Of a stretch of 64,000 nt of DNA, positions 56,273-64,000 are shown piece after piece. Both the position numbers and the translations under genes were made by a program. Below the pieces are notes generated by a model that did not search any database, was not told the origin of the DNA, and was given only the letters and a program-made list of their open reading frames with translations. The DNA comes from Lysobacterales bacterium. GTDB taxonomy: Bacteria > Pseudomonadota > Gammaproteobacteria > Xanthomonadales > Xanthomonadaceae. Within the stretch, counting starts at the first letter, position 1. Each line of letters opens with the position of its first letter. The stretch is from NCBI GenBank assembly GCA_017302135.1, contig JAFLDZ010000015.1:1-64000 (forward strand), in the 5' to 3' direction.

Positions 56273-57054
56273 AGCGTCTGCGTACTGTTGTCGCCGTACT
56301 CGCGATGCTTGCGCTGCTCGCGGCCTGCGCCCGCACAACGGTCGTGCGCACGCCGCCGCGCGGCAAGCCTGCGGTCTCGCGTCCGGCGTCGCCGCCGAAG
56401 CCGGGCTCGTCCGCGCTGGTGCGCAAAGGCGAAACGCTGTACCGCATCGCGACCACGCACGGCGTGAGCCCGCTCGATCTGGCGATGTGGAACCGCATCC
56501 CGCCGCCGTACACGATCTATCCCGGCCAGCGCCTGCGCCTGACCGCGCCCGGCCCGAACGCGCCGCCCCGCGTGGCCGGCACACCACCGAAACCGCCCGC
56601 GACGCGTCCACCGGTCGGGACGACACCCACGACACCACCGCCCAAGCCACCGACACAGCCACCGGCACCACCGCCGGAAGCCGCGTTCGACTGGCGCTGG
56701 CCCGCCGACGGCACCGTCGTCGGCCGATTCGCCGCAGGCGATCCGACCCGGCAGGGCGTCGATATCGCCGGCAAGAGCGGTTCGCCCGTGCGCGCTGCGG
56801 CCGATGGCGTGGTGGTGTATTCCGGCGCCGGCCTCGTCGGTTACGGCGAACTGATCATCGTCAAACACAGCGAACAATGGCTGTCGGCCTACGGACACAA
56901 CCGCTCGCGGCTGGTCAACGAAGGCCAGCGCGTGAAAGCCGGCGAACAGATCGCCGAGATGGGCCGCAGCGGCGCCTCGCGCGACATGCTGCACTTCGAG
57001 ATTCGCTACAACGGCAAGCCGCAGGATCCGCTGTCGGCGTTGCCGAAGCGTTGA
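56269..57054 (+). CDS. nlpD: Murein hydrolase activator NlpD
   Basis: 261 residues. A lipoprotein signal (LAAC, Cys near 20), then a LysM domain (LVRKGETLYRIATTHGVSPLD, about 51-92), a Pro/Thr-rich linker (about 95-135), and a C-terminal LytM/M23 domain (VDIAGKSGSPVRAAADGVVVYSG...HFEIRYNGKPQDPL). The M23 domain lacks the usual first catalytic His (HxxxD motif), as in activators, so it should stimulate AmiC rather than cut. Last gene of the surE operon; in many gammaproteobacteria rpoS follows, but here it does not. Confidence 0.93.
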   Translation: MKRLRTVVAVLAMLALLAACARTTVVRTPPRGKPAVSRPASPPKPGSSALVRKGETLYRIATTHGVSPLDLAMWNRIPPPYTIYPGQRLRLTAPGPNAPPRVAGTPPKPPATRPPVGTTPTTPPPKPPTQPPAPPPEAAFDWRWPADGTVVGRFAAGDPTRQGVDIAGKSGSPVRAAADGVVVYSGAGLVGYGELIIVKHSEQWLSAYGHNRSRLVNEGQRVKAGEQIAEMGRSGASRDMLHFEIRYNGKPQDPLSALPKR

Positions 57055-57118
57055 GCAATCGAAGGATCGATGACACCGATGCAGCACATGCCCCGAAGCC
57101 CCGCCCATCCGGTCGGAA

Positions 57119-57144
57119 TTGACCTCGCGCAAGGCCCGGCCTTG
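57119..57144 (+). promoter_or_regulatory. TTGACC plus palindrome CAAGGCC-C-GGCCTTG upstream of the copper-receptor pair
   Basis: TTGACC (57119-57124) is a good -35. A perfect 15-bp palindrome (57130-57144) occupies the following spacer, 27 bp before the ATG at 57171. A dyad in the promoter spacer recalls MerR-type (CueR) promoters, but the sequence is not a CueR consensus and the -10 is unclear. It could be the operator of a metal regulator. Confidence 0.35.
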
Positions 57145-57170
57145 TCGATCCGGTTTTAATCCGCGCCATC

Positions 57171-57605
57171 ATGTCGCCGCTGCGCCGCCAACGTCCCTTG
57201 CTGCTGTCGCTCGCGTTCGCCGCGAGTCTGCTGCTGTCGTTGCTGCCCACCGTGGGACGCCTGCAACAGGCGTTCGATCCCGATCCCTTGGCGTCGGGTT
57301 GGAACGCGATGTGCACGATGCGCGGGCTGGTGGTCTTGCCTGCGCCGCTGCAGGATCTCTTCGCCGGAACAGATGCCGCAGCGGGAGAACGCGGTGATCG
57401 CAGCCGTGGCGACCAGACCGGCGACGATTGCCCATATTGCCCGCTGCTGACGGCAGTCGTATTGCTTGCCGGCATCCTGCTGGCATGGCTGTTGCCGCGT
57501 CTTCACGACGCGAGCTTCCCGCAGCATCGAGGTTCGCACAGCCTCGACCGGCATCTCCTGGGATTGGGACCACGCGGGCCGCCGCAGACGCGCATCGCGA
57601 TCTGA
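57171..57605 (+). CDS. DUF2946-like membrane protein next to the copper receptor
   Basis: 144 residues. Hydrophobic N-terminal segment (about 9-26) and a second one (about 90-110). The DDCPYCPLL motif and the small size fit the DUF2946 family, which often stands next to TonB-dependent copper receptors. Cys residues (MCTM, CPYCP) could bind copper. 128 bp upstream of the receptor gene, same strand. Confidence 0.75.
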   Translation: MSPLRRQRPLLLSLAFAASLLLSLLPTVGRLQQAFDPDPLASGWNAMCTMRGLVVLPAPLQDLFAGTDAAAGERGDRSRGDQTGDDCPYCPLLTAVVLLAGILLAWLLPRLHDASFPQHRGSHSLDRHLLGLGPRGPPQTRIAI

Positions 57606-57733
57606 TCGCACCCCACTGAACCGTCTTCATCGCCGCACCGGGCCCATCAAGCGTGCCCGCGACAGTCTCTGCGGCGGTGATCCCCAATGCGTGTCATGCA
57701 CTCGCGCGCACGCCCGAGTTTCCGGAGTCATCC

Positions 57734-60055
57734 ATGTCGTTCCGATTCAATCCCCTGTTCGCGGCCATGCTTGCCGCACTGCCGCTGTGCGCGTTCGCCG
57801 CCGAGCCCGCCGATGCGCCCCTGTCTCCCGACGGCAGCGATGCCGCCACCGTCCTGCCGAAAGTCATCGTCGAAGGCGATCGCGCCTTGATCGCGCCGGC
57901 GCGACAGATGGAGGGCGACGCCACCCGCGCCCGCCAGGCCGCCAGCAGCGATGCCGCCCGGTTGCTCGAAAGTTTTCCCGGCGTGTCCATTTTCGCTGCC
58001 GGCGGGGTGTCCGGCCTGCCTGCCATCCATGGTCTGGCCGACGACCGTCTGCGCATCCATGTCGATGGCGCGGATATCACCGCCTCGTGTCCCAATCACA
58101 TGAATCCGGCCCTGTCCTACGTGGCGCCGAGCAATATCGGCCGGATTACCGTCTATCCGGGCATCACGCCGGTGTCCGTGGGCGGCGATTCCATCGGTGG
58201 CAGCATCGTCGTCGACAGCAAACCGCCGGTGTTCGCCGCTGCGGGCAGCGGCCATGTGCTGTCGGGCGAAGTCGGTGCGTTCTATCGCAGCAACGGCGAC
58301 GCGCACGGCGCGAATGTGGCGGCGACCTTCGCCACCGAACGTTTCAGCCTGCGCTACGCCGGCTCGGTCGCGCAGGCGGACAACTACGTTGCCGGCGACG
58401 ATTTCAAGACCTACGACTTCACCGGTCGTGCCGGCCATACGCTGGGTCGCGACGAAGTGGGTTCCAGCGCCTACACCACGCGCAACCAGACGCTCGATCT
58501 GGCCTACGCCTGGGGCGATCATCTGCTGGAGGCGACGCTCGGCTGGCAGGACATGCCCGAGCAGGGCTTCCCGAACCAGCGCATGGATCTGCTCGACAAC
58601 CAGCAGCGCCGTCTGAATCTGCGCTATCGCGGCGATTTCGATTGGGGCCGTCTGGATGCGCGCGCCTACCGCGAAAACCTCGAACACCACATGGATTTCG
58701 GCGCCGACAAGCGTTACTGGTACGGCGCCGCTTCGGGCGGCAACAATCCGCCGGGCGGTGCCGCCACGCCGTGCGCGCCGATCGGCCCGACCTGCGCTGC
58801 CGGCATGCCGATGGATACCGAGAGCGATACGACCGCGCTCACGGTCGATGCCGAATTCAAGCTGGCCGGCGACGATCTGCTGCGCGTCGGCGTGGAGCAC
58901 CGTCTCTATCGACTGGACGACTGGTGGCCGCCGTCGGGCGCCATGATGTGGCCGGGCACGTTCTGGAACATCCGCGACGGCGAGCGCGACCGCAGCGCGG
59001 CCTATGCCGAATGGGAGCACCATTTCGATGCGCGCTGGGTGGCCGAACTCGGCGTGCGTTACGAACATGTGCGCATGGATGCCGGCAACGTGCAGGGCTA
59101 CAACCCCACCAGCAACATGATGGGCTCGTACCAGATGCGCGATGCGGCGCTGTTCAATGCGGCGGATCGTTCGCTCAGCGACGGCAATCTGGATGCCAGC
59201 GCGATCTTCCGCTTCGCACGCAACGAGCACACCGACATCGCCTTCGGTATCGCGCGCAAAGTCCGGTCTCCCGGGCTATACGAGGTGTTTCCGTGGTCGA
59301 CGTGGCAGATGGCTGCGCTGATGAACAACTTCGTCGGCGACGGCAACGGTTACGTCGGCAATCTCGCGCTGCGGCCGGAGCGCGCGGTGACCACGTCGGT
59401 GACGTTCGACTGGCATGCGGCCGACCGGCGCTGGGAACTGCAGATGACGCCGTACTACACGCGGGTGGCCGATTACATTGACGCCGTGCAGTGGGATGCC
59501 GCCACCAATGCGGCGCGCGCGGTGCAGGTGGTCGATGCGTTCACGGTGTTGAAGTACGCCAACCAGAGCGCGCGGATCTTCGGTCTGGACGTGTCGGGCA
59601 AGATGCGGCTGGCCGAAACCCGCTTCGGTGTCTTCGGTCTGGAAGGCAAGCTCGGTTACGTCGATGGCGAGAACACGCGAACAGGCGATGGCCTGTACCA
59701 GTTGATGCCGTTGAACACCCGTATCGCGCTGACCCAGCGCAGCGATGCGTGGGACAACGCGCTGGAGCTGGTGGCGTTGGACAACAAGGACAGCGTCTCG
59801 CGCGTGCGCAATGAAATCGAGACCGCCGGCTATGCACTGCTGAATCTGCGGTTCGCGCGCCAATGGGAGCGGGTACGGGTGGATGTCGGCGTGGAAAACC
59901 TGCTGGATCGTCTGCATGCCTTGCCGACCGGCGGCGCGTATGTGGGCCAGGGAACGACCATGGCCAACCCGCCGCTGCCGAATTATCCGCAGTGGGGAAC
60001 GGCGGTGCCCGGTCCGGGCCGTTCGGTCCATGCCGCAGTGAACGTGAAGTTCTGA
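57734..60055 (+). CDS. TonB-dependent copper receptor (OprC/NosA-like)
   Basis: 773 residues from ATG at 57734. Signal peptide about 1-22 (AFA-AEP), then the plug domain (about 45-180) with LLESFPGVSIFAAGGVSGLPAIHG. The CPNHM motif followed by NPALSYVAPSNI is the hallmark of copper receptors; in Pseudomonas OprC a Cys-x3-Met in this place binds Cu. The remaining 590 residues form the 22-strand barrel, ending in aromatic-rich strands (VHAAVNVKF, terminal Phe). A TonB box-like segment (KVIVEGD) lies near residue 42. Confidence 0.92.
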   Translation: MSFRFNPLFAAMLAALPLCAFAAEPADAPLSPDGSDAATVLPKVIVEGDRALIAPARQMEGDATRARQAASSDAARLLESFPGVSIFAAGGVSGLPAIHGLADDRLRIHVDGADITASCPNHMNPALSYVAPSNIGRITVYPGITPVSVGGDSIGGSIVVDSKPPVFAAAGSGHVLSGEVGAFYRSNGDAHGANVAATFATERFSLRYAGSVAQADNYVAGDDFKTYDFTGRAGHTLGRDEVGSSAYTTRNQTLDLAYAWGDHLLEATLGWQDMPEQGFPNQRMDLLDNQQRRLNLRYRGDFDWGRLDARAYRENLEHHMDFGADKRYWYGAASGGNNPPGGAATPCAPIGPTCAAGMPMDTESDTTALTVDAEFKLAGDDLLRVGVEHRLYRLDDWWPPSGAMMWPGTFWNIRDGERDRSAAYAEWEHHFDARWVAELGVRYEHVRMDAGNVQGYNPTSNMMGSYQMRDAALFNAADRSLSDGNLDASAIFRFARNEHTDIAFGIARKVRSPGLYEVFPWSTWQMAALMNNFVGDGNGYVGNLALRPERAVTTSVTFDWHAADRRWELQMTPYYTRVADYIDAVQWDAATNAARAVQVVDAFTVLKYANQSARIFGLDVSGKMRLAETRFGVFGLEGKLGYVDGENTRTGDGLYQLMPLNTRIALTQRSDAWDNALELVALDNKDSVSRVRNEIETAGYALLNLRFARQWERVRVDVGVENLLDRLHALPTGGAYVGQGTTMANPPLPNYPQWGTAVPGPGRSVHAAVNVKF

Positions 60056-60079
60056 TCGATGCGATGCGTATCGCCCCTG

Positions 60080-60100
60080 CGCCAGCGACTACGGCTGGCG
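60080..60100. terminator. Hairpin between the copper receptor and the M15 peptidase genes
   Basis: CGCCAGC, a 7-nt loop, GCTGGCG: a 7-bp stem 25 bp after the receptor stop, overlapping the last codons and stop of the convergent M15 gene. No T-run. Confidence 0.5.
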
Positions 60101-60733
60101 TGGGGGCGATGCGTCCGCTTCGGTGATGCACAGCGAGGTGCCGCGATGATGGTCGCTGCCCCAGGTGCGGAAGCCGGCGGTATCCAGATGGATCGCGGTC
60201 GGCGTGTAGAAGCCGAGGCCGAGATTCAGCGCGGGGCCCTGCGTGCGCCAGAAGTCGCAGAGGCGCGCGACGTTGTTTGAATCCGGCGGCAGGTCGAAGT
60301 CGATCGCCCGGTTTTCGCGATGCTTGCTGCCGGCACTGCCGCCGGCACAGGTATTCATGGCTTCGTCGCGATACACAGAGCGCGCAAGTGCGGTATCGAC
60401 GATGCCCGCATCGCGCAACTGCGCCACCACGCGCAGCGTCGCCGGCATGTTCGGCCAGAGCTCGGGCGGCGGCGTCGCGAATTCGAGGTTTCCGCACAGG
60501 CGCCAGCGGCGTGCGGTGCGCAGCAGTGCGTGCATCGGCACGGCGTCGGCGCTGTCGTTGCGCTGCAGGAATGTCTGGTAATCCAATACTTCGGATGCGT
60601 GGCCCGCGTGCCAGGCTTTGTAACGCGCTTCCGGCGACGGTCGGATGACCGAGCAGGCGCTCAATGCGAATACCAGCGTCAACGCGACTGCGAGCGCCGG
60701 CTTGATCGCGGGTGTGTTGGTGGCGTTGCGCAT
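60089..60733 (-). CDS. Lipoprotein of the M15 peptidase type (D-Ala-D-Ala carboxypeptidase-like)
   Basis: 214 residues from ATG at 60733 (MRNATNTPAIKP). Lipoprotein signal (LSAC, Cys about 27). The C-terminal half resembles the M15A/YcbK fold: SKHRENRAIDFD fits the S-x-H-x-x-x-x-A-x-D metal motif (usual Gly is Asn here), and HLDTAGFRTWG supplies a third ligand. This suggests peptidoglycan cross-link trimming in the periplasm. It is convergent with the copper receptor gene and unrelated to it. Confidence 0.78.
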   Translation of the reverse strand: MRNATNTPAIKPALAVALTLVFALSACSVIRPSPEARYKAWHAGHASEVLDYQTFLQRNDSADAVPMHALLRTARRWRLCGNLEFATPPPELWPNMPATLRVVAQLRDAGIVDTALARSVYRDEAMNTCAGGSAGSKHRENRAIDFDLPPDSNNVARLCDFWRTQGPALNLGLGFYTPTAIHLDTAGFRTWGSDHHRGTSLCITEADASPPRQP

Positions 60734-60770
60734 ATGCGGGATGTGGGTTGCGTGAGTTCGAGTGTGCGAT

Positions 60771-61145
60771 TCAACCGGCCAGCACGAAACCCGCGACCAC
60801 GCGTCGGCCTTCGCTCGCGAGCACATTGAACGTGCGCGCGGCGGCGGCATTGACCATGGTTTCCAGTCCGATGCCGCGCGACAGGCAGGCCGCCATCGTC
60901 GCTGCCGGCGGAAACGCCTGGGTCGCGCCGCAACCGAGCAGGATCAATTCCGGCTGCAGCGCGAACAGGGCATCGAGATCGGCGGGCACCATCGTTTTGA
61001 CATCGCGCACCGGCCAGATTTCGACCAGCGTGTTCGGCGCCAGCACGAAACTCGCGGTCAAACGACGCGCATTGACCAGCGCGCTGGTGCCATCGGCGCC
61101 GCGCAGGGAGAAGGTGTAATCGGGGCGTTCGAGATGCAGTTGCAT
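60771..61145 (-). CDS. Mth938-domain (DUF498) protein
   Basis: 124 residues, the single-domain Mth938 fold: LQPELILLGCGATQAFPPA and RGIGLETMVNAAAARTFNVL are family signatures. Related to NDUFAF3, involved in complex I assembly in mitochondria; bacterial role unknown. Co-oriented with yhbY, 15 bp downstream of its stop. Confidence 0.88.
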   Translation of the reverse strand: MQLHLERPDYTFSLRGADGTSALVNARRLTASFVLAPNTLVEIWPVRDVKTMVPADLDALFALQPELILLGCGATQAFPPAATMAACLSRGIGLETMVNAAAARTFNVLASEGRRVVAGFVLAG

Positions 61146-61160
61146 GGACGCCGTCGCGCA

Positions 61161-61466
61161 TCAACTGCGGGGCAGGACGATCTGTCGATGATCGATGCTG
61201 GGACGATAAAGCACCGCGACGTTGCCGATGCGCTGCACCAGCGCCGCTTCGCAGCGACCGACCAGGTCCGAGATCATCGCATCGCGCGCCTCGCGATCCG
61301 CAGCGGCGACTTTCACCTTGATCAATTCGTGATGCTCCAGCGCGGCGCCCACTTCGGCGATCACGGCGTCGGTGAGACCTTTGGCGCCGATCTGCAGCAT
61401 CGCTTTCAGGCCGTGGGCCTGGCCGCGGAGGAACCGGTTCTGGGCGTTGGTGAGTGCGATCGGCAT
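61161..61466 (-). CDS. yhbY: Ribosome assembly RNA-binding protein YhbY
   Basis: 101 residues from ATG at 61466 ([20 protein letters not shown]). CRM domain: [19 protein letters not shown] with the GxxG-like loop, and [17 protein letters not shown]. It associates with 50S precursors in E. coli. Divergent from rlmE, as is usual in gammaproteobacteria (yhbY-rlmE-ftsH region). Confidence 0.93.
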   Translation of the reverse strand: MPIALTNAQNRFLRGQAHGLKAMLQIGAKGLTDAVIAEVGAALEHHELIKVKVAAADREARDAMISDLVGRCEAALVQRIGNVAVLYRPSIDHRQIVLPRS

Positions 61467-61597
61467 GCGGGAAGGGGACTTGGAGAGCGGGCGGGGATAA
61501 GACGAGCACGAGCTGGCGCGCAGGGTATCATGGCCAGCAACCCGGCCGATTCTTCGGCCTTTGCCTCCTTTTCGCCTCCGCATCCGTTTCCTCCCTC

Positions 61598-62233
61598 ATG
61601 GCCACACGCAGCAAGAGCAGCCAACGCTGGCTCAAAGAGCATTTCGCCGACCCCTACGTCAAAAAGGCGCAGGCGGAGGGGTTGCGTTCGCGTGCGGCCT
61701 ACAAGCTGGAGGAACTGGTCGAACGCGACCGCCTGCTCAAGCCGGGCATGGTGGTGGTCGATCTCGGCGCCGCCCCCGGCGGCTGGTCGCAGTGGGTCCG
61801 CCAGGCCATGGGCGACAACGGCCGTGTAGTGGCCCTGGATATCCTCGAAATGCCGTCGCTGGCCGGCGTGGAATTCATCCACGGCGACTTCCGCGAGGAC
61901 GAGGTGCTGGCCCGGCTCGAAACCATGCTGAACGGTCAGGCCGTGGACCTTGTGCTCTCCGACATGGCCCCCAATATGAGCGGTGTGGATGCGGTGGACC
62001 TGCCCCGGGCCATGCATCTGGCGGAACTGGCGATGGACTTCGCCGACCGCCATCTGCGGCCCGGCGGCGCCTTCCTGATCAAGCTGTTCCAGGGAGTGGG
62101 TTTCGACGATTACGTCCGGGCCTTGCGCAAGCGCTATACCCGTGTCGTCATCCGCAAGCCGGCGGCATCGCGCAAGCGGTCGCCGGAGGTTTACGCTCTG
62201 GCACAGGGCAAGCATCACACTGCGGTCGGTTGA
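61598..62233 (+). CDS. rlmE: 23S rRNA (uridine2552-2'-O)-methyltransferase
   Basis: 211 residues. SAM-binding motif [17 protein letters not shown], catalytic K-D-K-E tetrad in [11 protein letters not shown] (Lys), SDMAPNMSG (Asp), and FLIKLFQG (Lys), with the Glu in the final region ([10 protein letters not shown]). Heat-shock linked, modifies the A-loop of 50S subunits. It lies 72 bp before ftsH, the conserved rlmE-ftsH pair. Confidence 0.96.
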   Translation: MATRSKSSQRWLKEHFADPYVKKAQAEGLRSRAAYKLEELVERDRLLKPGMVVVDLGAAPGGWSQWVRQAMGDNGRVVALDILEMPSLAGVEFIHGDFREDEVLARLETMLNGQAVDLVLSDMAPNMSGVDAVDLPRAMHLAELAMDFADRHLRPGGAFLIKLFQGVGFDDYVRALRKRYTRVVIRKPAASRKRSPEVYALAQGKHHTAVG

Positions 62234-62305
62234 CGCGGTGGCAAACTCCGGAATTCCGAATATCCGGTCCCGCGTGGGGCCGATCGCGCAAGAAGGGTGA
62301 ACAAC

Positions 62306-64000
<1,695 letters not shown>

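Noticed and set aside
57119..57150. Canonical CueR promoter
   Set aside because: The palindrome is not an ACCTTCC/GGAAGGT dyad and lies too far from the -35; reported only as a candidate operator.

Overview
The window is chromosomal DNA of a GC-rich gammaproteobacterium, most likely a member of the Lysobacteraceae (Xanthomonadaceae: Lysobacter, Luteimonas, Thermomonas or a relative). This is inferred from codon use, from the xanthomonad-like order pyrG-kdsA-eno-ftsB-ispD-ispF-truD and surE-pcm-yqaA-nlpD, and from short palindromic repeats between genes. Coding density is very high, many genes overlap by 4 nt (ATGA or GTGA), and GTG starts are common. No tRNA, rRNA, CRISPR array or prophage was seen. 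The left edge carries the last 33 codons of an IS110-type transposase.

Layout. 0.2-2.2 kb: tsf and rpsB (minus). 2.5-11.6 kb: map, glnD, then a lysine/DAP block (dapD, small membrane protein, yffB, dapE), a lipoprotein esterase, and asnB behind an Asn-codon-rich leader peptide and an intrinsic terminator. 11.7-19.3 kb: hydrolase, SDR with ArsR regulator, penicillin-acylase-type amidase, tpm and parC. 19.7-24.9 kb: vanadium-haloperoxidase/PAP2 enzyme, PhaZ-type depolymerase, TfoX-like protein, methyltransferase, DODA-type dioxygenase and HemJ. 25-36 kb: alkaline phosphatase, dicarboxylate symporter, small secreted proteins, two NlpC/P60 hydrolases, SlyD, a DadA-like oxidase with a Crp-like regulator, hutG and a DMT transporter. 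36.2-41 kb: a tightly coupled chaperone/usher-like surface-structure locus. 41-45.4 kb: an orphan membrane protein, a DUF1697 protein, parE and a charged secreted protein. 45.5-57 kb: the conserved block pyrG, kdsA, eno, ftsB, ispD, ispF, truD, smr, surE, pcm, yqaA, nlpD. 57.1-60.1 kb: a copper-type TonB receptor with a DUF2946 partner. 60.1-64 kb: M15 peptidase, Mth938-like protein, yhbY, rlmE and the start of ftsH.

Most of the window is housekeeping: translation, nitrogen sensing, DAP/lysine, CTP, KDO and isoprenoid synthesis, division, chromosome decatenation by both topo IV subunits, stress repair and membrane proteolysis. The accessory content lies mainly at 19-24 kb, 28-31 kb, 36-41 kb and 57-60 kb.

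The two most noteworthy signals are (i) the putative ribosome-mediated attenuator upstream of asnB, with six Asn codons in an 11-residue stretch followed by a perfect 10-bp terminator stem, and (ii) the 36.2-41 kb operon, in which a 710-residue barrel-like protein with a C-terminal SdrD/Cna-B-like module is encoded with a pilus-type chaperone and three secreted beta-rich proteins.
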